Positions 42,449-50,935 of a DNA stretch of 64,000 bases are shown here, in pieces. Position 1 is the first letter of the stretch; each line of letters begins with the position of its first letter. The position numbers and the translations under genes were made by a program. The notes beneath the pieces are model-generated. The model saw only the letters and a list, made by a program, of their open reading frames with translations. It was not told the origin of the DNA and did not search any database. The stretch is from Chlorogloeopsis fritschii (lineage in GTDB: Bacteria; Cyanobacteriota; Cyanobacteriia; Cyanobacteriales; Nostocaceae): NCBI RefSeq assembly GCF_043099315.1, contig NZ_CP170746.1, one strand, 5' to 3'.

Positions 42449-45400
42449 CTAATTTCTAACATTCAAAACTGGCTTTACCTGAATCGGTAAATCCAATTGC
42501 GGATAAGTTTTGTGAATTTTCAACATAATTTGTATCGCCGCTGCTTTATCTCCAATAGCCATTGTTGCCGACTGTCGAATCATAATTTCTGCCACAACTT
42601 TTGCCGCTGCTTCGCTTTTTTGTGCCTCAATTTCTAAAAAAGCAAAAATCCTCTTTTTGGCGATGCTACCACGATTAACGCGAGATAATACACTGATGAA
42701 AAATGGTGCCAACTCCCGCAATCTTTCTGGATTATCTACAGCATAATTTTCTAAATAATTAGTAGCAAATAACTGCATATCTGCTGATGGATGTTCGCTA
42801 AATTTCAACAGATATTCTTCTCCATCTGCTGCTTGAAAGTTACGAGTTAATAAATCACGCCCAAGTCTCCGTGCTTCTTCTCGAACGCTATCACAAATAC
42901 TGACTAAAACTTCTGGTGTAAATTCGCGATCGCTGAACTCTGTTGTCAATATTTTAAAGGCAAATTCTCGTGAATCTTCCCACTTTGCCTCTAACATCTG
43001 CACTGCCACTAACATCTCTTGTGGATCTGTACGCAGGCGATTTAAGATTTGTCCAAACATCTGCCGTGCAGCTTCCCGCACTGATAAAATTTCGTGACTG
43101 GCAAGTTTAACGATTTCGTAAGTAGTAAATTCTGACAGCCAATTTTGGTAATTTGCACCCAGCAACAAACCACCTAATTCTTGTACAGCCGAAGATTGTA
43201 CCTGGAGTAAGTTTAAAGTAGTTTCTTTGTTAATGCTTGGCATCCATCCCTGCAAGTCTTCTCGTAGCAAACGCACCAAATAGCTGTGAACTCCTTCGTG
43301 TTTTTCTGGTGTGAGGAGAATTTCAATCAAATCAGATGCTATCTGAACGGTAAAAGCTGGGTAAGATGCTCCTAATCGACAAATAATTGGTTTGATGGCA
43401 TTGCGGATATCTTCAACTACATTCACCGCCATAGCCACAATCAAATCACTCTCTTCTCCTATAAGTTTCTCATCTGGCAGTTGACCAAAGAGCCTAATAC
43501 CTAGAACTCGCAAGGATTCGTGAGGTGATGCCAGAAGGGATTCGATTATCTGTGGCGGCAAGTTTTCGGCAGTTGTTTCGTGATTGAGGAGAATACGAGC
43601 ACCTAATTCTTGAATTTCCAAGATGGGATGTGCTAAAAGGTCATTGACTACGCTCAAGCTTAAACTTCGTAACTGAAGTGGAAAGCATACCACTAGGGTT
43701 TCTGAAATTTCTTTTGCTAACTCTGGGGAAGCTTTTGGTGTAAATGCAATCAATTCGGCAATGATGCGCCCAATGAGTATTTTAGATGTACTATTGCTTA
43801 AAATTGAAGTTCCCAACAGTCTGCGTGCAAAAGTGCGAGTATCGCTTTTTTGGCTGACTACTAGAGTAGTTATGAAGTTGCTATCTTCTAAAAAGAACTC
43901 GCGTTGTTGCTCTATCCATTGGTAAGCTTGAGTACGAGCACCTTCAGATAGGCAATTAACTAAAGCAAGAATTAATTCTTTGTTTGGTGAGGCGGGATTG
44001 TAGTTAAGTAGCGCCAGTTCAAAACCAAATTGCGCTGTAACTTCGTAAGGTTTGTTAACCAGTTTTACGATCGCATCTATATTAATAGAAGCACAGAAGC
44101 GGTGACACGCTCGTAAGGCTTTGACAGCAAAACAATGAACGGGGTGACACTTGCTTTCTAATAGCAGTTGCAGCAGTGCTTGTGGGTGTTGTTCCCAAAG
44201 TTCGGGAAACGCCTCTTCTCGTATTGGTGGTTCTGGATCGCCTGGTTTATAACCTTCCCGACACCGCCACGCTTTGGAATTTACTTTTAACTCGTAACGG
44301 GGACTTTTTTCGTAGAGGATATGGTTAAAAGTTAAATAACCAGCATATGCATCCCAATTTCGTTTAAACTCAACACGAGTCCAGTTGGAACGTTCCCAGC
44401 GATAAAAAGTTGACTCCCAAACTTTTTCTGCATCCGCATCAGAATACTGAAGCAGAATTCCCACCGCCATTTTTACATAGTCAGTGTCTCCCTCTTCACC
44501 TAATTGTTTCAAGGTACGCCACACTCGCCGCAGTAAATATTCACGAGTTTGCCTGCTGTAAGCAATTCTTGACTCAGAACGTTTTAGTTCTTCTACAACT
44601 TCATCTTTATGAGTTCTGGTATCGTACTGCCATCTACACTTGATCAACCATTCGCCATTAGGAAAAATATAGGATGTTTTACTAGAAAAGCTTGCCCTTT
44701 CTATCTCCAAGCGATAGGCAAGAATACCAAATACTTCGGTATCATGGCGATATTCAGCCATCTTGAAAATGTGACGCAGGCGCTGGAAGTAGTTGGGTTT
44801 GAAAGGCGCTTTGCATAAAATATCAATTAATGCAGGGCGCACATACTGATTATCAATTTGATAAATTTTGTCTAAAACCGCAAAACCTTTGTAGTTGCTG
44901 CGTTCAAGATACGTGCGGAGTTCTGCTGCAAACGCTTCTGCTGAACCATTTCGCGCCAGCCTTTGCAATTCTGGTAGCAAAAACTCTATGATCTCTGCTT
45001 GCAAAGCAGCTTTTGTTTCTGCATCTGAAAGCTTGAGGAGTGCTTCAAAGGCGATACGACTCACAAATTCTGGACTGGAAGCATTTTGATATAGTTTGAT
45101 AAGTGCAGGAATTGCACCCTTACCCCCACACCAACCTAATGCCCAGGCAATGCAGTAATCTCTCAAAGCTTCGCCAGTGCCGATCAGTTTTAATAGCAAA
45201 GGTGTGGCTTCAGTAATTTTAAGTTCTCCCGCACGCCAAATCGCCCGTTCTAATTTCCATTTGCTAGGTTGATTGTTAGCAAGGCGCTTGAGTATTGCTT
45301 GTTTTCTTGGATTCTCATCTAAAACAGTTTTCTTCTCAACAGGTTTATCGACTGGCGTTACACTACCCTCTGTGCTGGCGACATCACGATATCCCTTTTT

Positions 45401-45625
45401 TGTTTTCTCCTCTACCAGCTTGTTAAATACTCGCTGCGCTTCTTGTAAAGGTACTGCCTGAGTAGTTTTTGTTCCTTCTTTGAAGTTACTCCCACGACGC
45501 CCATAGCGAAAATTTACTACATAGCGCCCTTCACTTACCTGGCACAAATCTACTTCATAAACTTTGTCAGAACTTCCTTCCTGAAAATGCAGCGTAGTTC
45601 TTTTCTCTAGTTTCATGGCACCCAT
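42449..45625 (-). CDS. WGR-domain protein with long HEAT-repeat array
   Basis: The 1058-residue protein opens with a WGR domain (about 5-80, 'GSSDKVYEVDLCQ' and 'YVVNFRYGRRGSNFKEGTKT'), a nucleic-acid-associated module also found in PARPs. The rest is an alpha-helical HEAT-like array from about residue 108 to the end (many segments such as SVREAARQMFGQIL and VREEARRLGRDLL). No catalytic domain is visible, so it looks like a large scaffold. The start at 45625 could also be the ATG four codons later (MKLEKRTTLHF). It is first in a three-gene strand run with HicB and SWIM. Confidence 0.88.
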   Translation of the reverse strand: MGAMKLEKRTTLHFQEGSSDKVYEVDLCQVSEGRYVVNFRYGRRGSNFKEGTKTTQAVPLQEAQRVFNKLVEEKTKKGYRDVASTEGSVTPVDKPVEKKTVLDENPRKQAILKRLANNQPSKWKLERAIWRAGELKITEATPLLLKLIGTGEALRDYCIAWALGWCGGKGAIPALIKLYQNASSPEFVSRIAFEALLKLSDAETKAALQAEIIEFLLPELQRLARNGSAEAFAAELRTYLERSNYKGFAVLDKIYQIDNQYVRPALIDILCKAPFKPNYFQRLRHIFKMAEYRHDTEVFGILAYRLEIERASFSSKTSYIFPNGEWLIKCRWQYDTRTHKDEVVEELKRSESRIAYSRQTREYLLRRVWRTLKQLGEEGDTDYVKMAVGILLQYSDADAEKVWESTFYRWERSNWTRVEFKRNWDAYAGYLTFNHILYEKSPRYELKVNSKAWRCREGYKPGDPEPPIREEAFPELWEQHPQALLQLLLESKCHPVHCFAVKALRACHRFCASINIDAIVKLVNKPYEVTAQFGFELALLNYNPASPNKELILALVNCLSEGARTQAYQWIEQQREFFLEDSNFITTLVVSQKSDTRTFARRLLGTSILSNSTSKILIGRIIAELIAFTPKASPELAKEISETLVVCFPLQLRSLSLSVVNDLLAHPILEIQELGARILLNHETTAENLPPQIIESLLASPHESLRVLGIRLFGQLPDEKLIGEESDLIVAMAVNVVEDIRNAIKPIICRLGASYPAFTVQIASDLIEILLTPEKHEGVHSYLVRLLREDLQGWMPSINKETTLNLLQVQSSAVQELGGLLLGANYQNWLSEFTTYEIVKLASHEILSVREAARQMFGQILNRLRTDPQEMLVAVQMLEAKWEDSREFAFKILTTEFSDREFTPEVLVSICDSVREEARRLGRDLLTRNFQAADGEEYLLKFSEHPSADMQLFATNYLENYAVDNPERLRELAPFFISVLSRVNRGSIAKKRIFAFLEIEAQKSEAAAKVVAEIMIRQSATMAIGDKAAAIQIMLKIHKTYPQLDLPIQVKPVLNVRN

Positions 45626-45844
45626 CCCACCACGCAGTCATGACTCTCTATTGTGGCTTGATTTACCGCGAGTTGCCAGATGATAGGCAAGGGAACAGCG
45701 TAGAGAATGTGTAATTAATTTTGTTTAGGTACTGTACTTATCAAAAATTTTTAAGTCAAAGTTAGCTATAAAAATATATAGCTGTATTTTTAAAATTTTA
45801 TATATTTATCTAGCTATATAAGTTTATTGTTATTAAACAAAACA

Positions 45845-45990
45845 TCTGGATTTTTAAACATTCAAATTTTTAAATGTTTAAGCATTGAATACTACTAATA
45901 CTACTAGTTGTTTTAGTAGTTTATAACTTTAAACATTTAGACATTTAAACATACAAAACACATCTAAGCATTTAAACATCTATACACTTG
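45845..45990. repeat. AT-rich iteron-like array upstream of parA
   Basis: Variants of TTTAAACAT recur: TTTTTAAACATTC (45851), TTTTTAAATGTTTAAGCATT (45867), CTTTAAACATTTAGACATTTAAACATA (45927-45953) and CTAAGCATTTAAACATCTA (45964-45982). An ACTACTAATACTACTAG / TAGTAG segment lies at 45891-45920. Closely spaced repeats just before a parA gene are typical of partition centromeres or operators. The role here is inferred. Confidence 0.6.
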
Positions 45991-46025
45991 CAGTAGAATC
46001 TTGGCATTATTTGCTATTACGAAAA

Positions 46026-46616
46026 ATGATTATCACAGTAGCGGCTTTTAAAGGCGGGGTGGGCAAGTCTACAACTGCGTTACACCTAGCTACATATCTT
46101 CAAACTAAAGCTGACACCCTATTAGTAGACGGAGATTTGAACCGCAGTGCTTTAGACTGGTCAAATCGAGGTAGATTACCGTTTAAGGTGGCAGATGAAA
46201 AGCAGGGGGTGAATTTAGCGAGATTTTACGAGCATATAGTAATTGATACCCCAGCTAGACCTGATGCGGATGAGTTAAAAACCATTGCTAAGGGGTGTGA
46301 CTTACTTGTTATACCCACAACTCCTGATGCGATCGCTTTAGCTGCAACACTGCAAATGGTTGATGTGCTCCAGAAACTGAAGACAAATTATCGAATTTTG
46401 CTGACTATTATTCCTCCCAATCCAAACAAAGCTGGGGAAGATGCTAAAACAGCCTTAGAAGGGGCACAACTGCCTGTATTTAAGTCTAAAATTCGACGAC
46501 TGGCTGTATTTCAACGGGCAGCTTTAGAAGGGGTGCCAGTCAATGCAGTGAAAGATCCTTACGCACGTATTGCATGGCGATGTTACGCCGAGGTTGGAGA
46601 GGAGATATTACCATGA
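46026..46616 (+). CDS. ParA-family partition ATPase
   Basis: The 196 residues from the ATG at 46026 (MIITVAAFKGGVGKSTT) contain the deviant Walker A KGGVGKST with its signature lysine. DGDLNRSALDWS and the Walker B-like HIVIDTPARPD follow. It is a small ParA of the kind found on plasmids, integrative elements and for positioning protein cargos. The ATGA overlap (46613-46616) couples it to a small partner gene. An array of AT-rich repeats upstream probably serves as its binding or control site. Confidence 0.9.
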   Translation: MIITVAAFKGGVGKSTTALHLATYLQTKADTLLVDGDLNRSALDWSNRGRLPFKVADEKQGVNLARFYEHIVIDTPARPDADELKTIAKGCDLLVIPTTPDAIALAATLQMVDVLQKLKTNYRILLTIIPPNPNKAGEDAKTALEGAQLPVFKSKIRRLAVFQRAALEGVPVNAVKDPYARIAWRCYAEVGEEILP

Positions 46617-46889
46617 GTAGCAAGAAAAAAGGTAGCCGTTTTGACGAGTTAATTGATGCTGCCCGCAGTCGTCAACAAAGGGATCAGCCTCAGCCAAGTG
46701 CTGAAAATAGTTCTCGCACGACTAAAAGTACCGATCCTGATTATACCCGTACAACTGTTTATCTGCCCAAGCAATTGCACCGTCAGCTTAAGGCAGACTG
46801 CGGCTTCTCAAGAGCGGCAAATGAGCGACATCTTGATAGAGTTGCTTGAGCAGTGGCTCAATTCTCAGAGCGGCAAGCAGGAAAGTTAG
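46613..46889 (+). pseudogene. Small ParA partner protein with one-base frameshift
   Basis: The ATG at 46613 overlaps the parA stop. The first frame reads SSKKKGSRFDELIDAARSRQ and TTVYLPKQLHRQLKA, a disordered basic N terminus and the start of a ribbon-helix-helix-like fold. It then turns into nonsense and stops at 46849. A neighbouring frame continues TAASQERQMSDILIELLEQW to 46889, the expected C-terminal helix. Removing one base at about 46796 in GGCAGACTGC joins them. The product would be about 91 residues, the DNA-binding partner of ParA. It may be a true mutation, a sequencing error or recoding. Confidence 0.75.
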
Positions 46890-47136
46890 TAGGTTAGGCA
46901 AAATTAAAGTTACGGGTGGAGGCAAGGGAACAGGAACATAGAAAATGTTTAACCCTTCTGCCCCCTGCCCCTCCGAAGTTTGGATTGCCATGCAGGTGCG
47001 GCGGGGGCAGAAAAATCGGAGATTTTTCTGCTGTCGGCAGAGCCGACGCTGTGGTTGCACAGCAACCACAGCTATCCCCGCTCGCACCATCCGAGGAAGC
47101 CTCCGCTCCAACTTCTCTCTGCCTTCTGCCTTTTTC

Positions 47137-47805
47137 TTAAAGCACAATTTCCTCGCCTTTTTCAGTAAAGCGAACTTCTTTAATTCCCCATTGAGAATTA
47201 CTAGTGAGAGTTTTGCGGAGACTGCCAAATAGAGCAAACTGCTCGCAACTAGACAAAGAAGCTATCTGCCGTTGGGACTTAGGCGATACTCGTAAATCTA
47301 CTGTGGCTACACCATTTTTGATGTTAACACGATATCCGGAGAAGCTAAAGTCTGCACTATCTCGTTGTTCTAATATTTTACCCACTGTACCTGTAACAGG
47401 TTCTGCTGCCGAGACTTCAATTTTTTGTGGAATCAGATCTTGGCATTGAGCATCACTCGTATATAAAGTCACGTCAACCCTTTTAGTAGCAGCAGCGCTC
47501 TGAGAAGAAGTTTTGTTTTGAGGGCTTTCTTCAGGCAAGGGTGGCTTATTGCTCGATTGAGTGTTGAGACTAGACGTCGTTGGAGTTTGGGATGGTGTGG
47601 GTGATATGGATGCTGTAGGGATTGGAGATGGTGTAACCGATGCAGGAATCTCGCTATTTGGTGTTGGTAATGTTGTAGTGTTAGCAGTTTGACTGTCAAC
47701 ATTACTAGAGTTAGGACTAGAATTACAACTACTGAGACTGGCAAATATTGCCACTAGCATGATAGGGAAAATATATTTTGTGCTGGTGTTGATAATTTTG
47801 TTCAT
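47137..47805 (-). CDS. GerMN-domain lipoprotein
   Basis: The protein has 222 residues, with a signal peptide and lipobox (LSSCNS, cysteine about 27). A long Ser/Thr/Pro-rich linker (about 30-108) follows, then a GerMN domain with VDVTLYTSDAQC, GVATVDLRVSP and SCEQFALFGSLRKTL. GerMN domains occur in spore-germination and cell-wall-associated proteins. In cyanobacteria such lipoproteins are of unknown role. It is convergent with the ParA partner gene across a repeat-filled spacer of about 247 bases. Confidence 0.85.
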   Translation of the reverse strand: MNKIINTSTKYIFPIMLVAIFASLSSCNSSPNSSNVDSQTANTTTLPTPNSEIPASVTPSPIPTASISPTPSQTPTTSSLNTQSSNKPPLPEESPQNKTSSQSAAATKRVDVTLYTSDAQCQDLIPQKIEVSAAEPVTGTVGKILEQRDSADFSFSGYRVNIKNGVATVDLRVSPKSQRQIASLSSCEQFALFGSLRKTLTSNSQWGIKEVRFTEKGEEIVL

Positions 47806-47995
47806 AATTTTTCGCCCCCTGGTATTATGAAATTCGCTCTTGTCATTAACAAATCAGCATAAATTTGCTAGAAAGCTGGCAAAATCTCTAGTATGAAAGA
47901 GCTTTACCTATGCTTACAACCAATATAGGACTTACAATTTGAAATCAGAGTCAGCTGATGCTACACCATTCAATTAAGAAATAATTAAAATTGCT

Positions 47996-49465
47996 ATGTC
48001 TGGCAACCAATCCAGTACCTACAATCCTCGCAAAGCCGAATGGGATGGTGTTCCAATTGATAAATGGGAACCATCGAAGTGGAAGCAGTGGAAATCCAAG
48101 CATACTGCCACAGATGAATTTGTAAAGATGGAGCGTGAGTATTTGAGAATCAAGCACACTGTTGGGCAAGCTAACACTGCTTTAAGTTTAGATAGAGTCA
48201 AAATAAAACTAAAGCTTACTAGTGCTAAGTCTATTGGTTTGCAAGGTTCTTTTCCCTGTAAAGCTGGTGATGTAGGTAAAAATGGTAGCCCTCATAAACA
48301 GTACACTTTGTCATTAGGTTTTGTTGCCAATGATATTGGTGTGAAAGCAGCGATCGCTAAAGCACGAGAATTAGATTTATTGTTAATTACTAAACAATTT
48401 CAGTGGACACCAGAACTCCTGGGTAAGCAAGCACAAAAACTAACACTACTAGATGAGGGGAAAAGTGCAAAATTAATTAGTGAATTAATTCAAGAATACG
48501 AGCAGGAATTTTGGAAAACTCACGAACAAAATAGACAAGGAATTCGCACTTGGGAAAGCCATTACATTAGGCATTTAAAAAAGCTCCCACAAGATAGCCC
48601 TCTTTCACAAGATAGCCTAGAAATTGCACTGCAAAAAACTAAACCAAATACACCATCTCGATTTTATTTGACTTGGCAACTGAAGAAGTTTTGTGAGTTT
48701 TGTGGATTTGATGGCATTAAAATTATTAATTCTTACGCAACTCCCCTACCTACTCCTACAATTCGGAAAATTCCTAGCGATGACGAAATTATTCAAGGTT
48801 TTACAAAAATAGGAGTGCCATTATCACCTTATGCTAGTAAGGAGAACATTACCTTACCTGAACAATGGCAATGGGCATATGGAATGTTAGCAACTTATGG
48901 TTTAAGACCTCATGAACTATTTGCTATAGATTTAGAAGCTTTTACTAACCCAGCTAATACTTTTCATTTAGTTACTCTTAATCCTAGTTTAACGGCAGGT
49001 ACTAAGACTGGTGAACGCAATTGCGGTATTCCACCACTATATCCTCATTGGGTAGATTTATTTGATTTGAAAAATATAAAACTTCCTTTTAATGGTGGAA
49101 AATTAAGTAATAAAACAGCAAAAATTTATATCAAGTTTAGAACCAGTAGTATAGGTTTTAGACCTTATGATTTACGTCATGCTTATGCTATTCGCGGCCA
49201 TCGTCTACAAGTTCCAATTAAGACAATGGCAGATTATATGGGACATACAGTACAAGAGCATACTAAATCTTATCAAAGGTGGATGAATGAAGATACTAAT
49301 TTAGAAATATATAAAGAAGTTGTTATTCACAGACAAGGTACAAGTAAAGAAGCACTGAAAGAAAGAATTAGAGAATTAGAAGTAGAAAATCTGGCTTTAA
49401 GAGCAGAAAATGAAACTTTAAAAGGGATATTAATTCAGCATCAATTGGGTGAATTGTTGAGTTGA
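47996..49465 (+). CDS. Tyrosine recombinase of the XisA/XisC-like group
   Basis: The 489-residue integrase has a C-terminal catalytic domain carrying the arginine in YGLRPHELFAID, the box II LRHAYAIRG, the histidine in MGHTVQEHTKS and the nucleophilic tyrosine in KSYQRWM. A coiled-coil tail (EALKERIRELEVENLALRAENETLKG) closes the protein. Overall form and length resemble the recombinases that excise developmental elements in heterocystous cyanobacteria, but that similarity is judged by eye. Possible attachment sites are not evident. Its neighbours (ParA, toxin-antitoxin pair) mark an accessory region. Confidence 0.85.
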   Translation: MSGNQSSTYNPRKAEWDGVPIDKWEPSKWKQWKSKHTATDEFVKMEREYLRIKHTVGQANTALSLDRVKIKLKLTSAKSIGLQGSFPCKAGDVGKNGSPHKQYTLSLGFVANDIGVKAAIAKARELDLLLITKQFQWTPELLGKQAQKLTLLDEGKSAKLISELIQEYEQEFWKTHEQNRQGIRTWESHYIRHLKKLPQDSPLSQDSLEIALQKTKPNTPSRFYLTWQLKKFCEFCGFDGIKIINSYATPLPTPTIRKIPSDDEIIQGFTKIGVPLSPYASKENITLPEQWQWAYGMLATYGLRPHELFAIDLEAFTNPANTFHLVTLNPSLTAGTKTGERNCGIPPLYPHWVDLFDLKNIKLPFNGGKLSNKTAKIYIKFRTSSIGFRPYDLRHAYAIRGHRLQVPIKTMADYMGHTVQEHTKSYQRWMNEDTNLEIYKEVVIHRQGTSKEALKERIRELEVENLALRAENETLKGILIQHQLGELLS

Positions 49466-49641
49466 AAATAGGGGCTAGCCTAACGCACCCCATTGAATTT
49501 GGTAATTTATAGTACATTTGTATATTTTTAAGCGATCGCTTCTTTGCTTAAAGGCAGGAGGCAGAAGGAAGAAAGTTTTTCATCCATTCTGGGTACGCAG
49601 TTGATGACGGCTACTTAATTACTAAACCACAAGAAGCAATT

Positions 49642-49833
49642 TTATTTCATTTCCAGCAACTTTTTTATCATCTCAATAGCAATGTCAACAAGTGGATGAC
49701 TCAATGTTGCTCTTACCGCTTCCATTCCTCCGGCTATCAGAATTGCTAACAATCTGGATTTGAGTGTTGGCACTTGTTGCGTTGTAGATTCGGTTGGTGT
49801 TAACTGATAAATAAGTTGCTTCATCTGTCTCAA
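49642..49833 (-). CDS. Small hypothetical protein
   Basis: This 63-residue frame has a polar N terminus and a hydrophobic to amphipathic C-terminal half (RLLAILIAGGMEAVRATLSHPLVDIAIEMIKKLLEMK). It may start at the second ATG (MKQLIYQL). An AAGGA lies rather far upstream. No family is recognised. Confidence 0.4.
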   Translation of the reverse strand: MRQMKQLIYQLTPTESTTQQVPTLKSRLLAILIAGGMEAVRATLSHPLVDIAIEMIKKLLEMK

Positions 49834-50218
49834 GTCAGTTCCTTTGAGGTTATAAATTATGCTTGATTTTTGCTTGTACCATGCATTTACACCTCGCCTG
49901 AGTTAAGCAAGATGCTCCCTACGCCCTTGTTTTTAGAATAAAGCAACGTGTAATTTGCAAGCTGCAACAAAACTATCAAAAACTAAACAATCAGACTGTT
50001 ATACAAAAACCAAAGGTATTGAGCAAAAGACTAACTACTGGTATTGTTTATTAGCAATATTAGCCTGATATTCACCCAACTTTGAAATGTGAGAAGCTAT
50101 GAAAAAACACGCTTATACATAATATCTTGTATGAGCAGGTAAAAATTTTGACTAATTTTATATTGAAGTGACTATACAGTTCACAGCCAAAAGCGCCGAC
50201 TGTTTGTTTGATTTCTCG
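49834..50218. other. Gene-free AT-rich stretch
   Basis: I see no ORF, repeat pair or RNA-like structure worth naming in these 385 bases between a small hypothetical gene and the toxin-antitoxin pair. Confidence 0.4.
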
Positions 50219-50560
50219 CTAAATATTCCAATATTCCTGCGCCATTGCTTCAATCGTTCTTTCTAAGTCTGGTAAATACTTTTCAATTACACTCCAAACA
50301 ATATCGAGATCTACATTCAGATATTCGTGAGTTAATCTATTCCGAAAACCAGCAATATTACTCCATTCAATTTCAGGGTACGTGTTTTTCCAATCACTGG
50401 GTAGTTTTTGTACAGATTCACACATTACCTGAAGATTCCTTAAGACTGCATCTTGGGTTTTGATGTCTTGAAAAAATACTTCTTTACCTTCAACTGTATA
50501 TTGCTTAATTCTGGTGATACAATCTCGAATATGAATTAAATACACCCGATTATCTTTCAT
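50219..50560 (-). CDS. HEPN-domain toxin, HepT-like
   Basis: The 113 residues form an all-helical HEPN domain with the conserved RNRLTHEY motif (Rx4-6H plus downstream tyrosine, about 78-85), the RNase-like active site. It begins with the typical YLIHIRDCITRIKQY segment. Its start overlaps the nucleotidyltransferase gene by four bases. In characterised pairs the MntA partner inactivates HepT by AMPylating the tyrosine of this motif, and the same is expected here. Confidence 0.9.
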   Translation of the reverse strand: MKDNRVYLIHIRDCITRIKQYTVEGKEVFFQDIKTQDAVLRNLQVMCESVQKLPSDWKNTYPEIEWSNIAGFRNRLTHEYLNVDLDIVWSVIEKYLPDLERTIEAMAQEYWNI

Positions 50561-50856
50561 AACAATGTAGCTTCATTCAAGACTTTATCTCGAATTAAAT
50601 AATGTAAGGATTTAGAGGTTACTACATCAACTTTACGATTTAACAAATTCTCTAAATCTAGAATTAACCCACCAGGAAACCAAGGGGAAATTTTCTCTAA
50701 ATCGTAATCAACTAAAAAATCAATATCACTTGCCTCTGTTTCTTCACCTCTAGCTACACTACCAAAAACTCGCAGGTTATAAGCTCCATGTTTAGCAGCA
50801 ATACTCAGGATTTCTTCTCGTTTTTCTTGCAGTAATTGGTTTAACCCTATTTTCAT
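50557..50856 (-). CDS. MntA-like minimal nucleotidyltransferase antitoxin
   Basis: The 99 residues have the nucleotidyltransferase signature FGSVARGEETEASDIDFLVDYD (GSx10DxD) at about 31-52 and the third acidic residue in RKVDVVT. It is the first gene of the HEPN/MNT pair and overlaps the toxin gene by four bases. It acts as antitoxin by modifying the HEPN protein, according to work on the family. Confidence 0.9.
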   Translation of the reverse strand: MKIGLNQLLQEKREEILSIAAKHGAYNLRVFGSVARGEETEASDIDFLVDYDLEKISPWFPGGLILDLENLLNRKVDVVTSKSLHYLIRDKVLNEATLL

Positions 50857-50935
50857 GAACTTCTAGTTTTGAGCTTTCACTTTCTAGTCTATGAGATATT
50901 GCTACAAATTAATCTAATCTGACTTTTGGAAGTGC

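Noticed and set aside
46916..47232. Three plus-strand frames between the ParA partner and the GerMN gene
   Set aside because: They cover a repeat-derived C/T-rich and palindromic spacer and then the complement of the GerMN gene.
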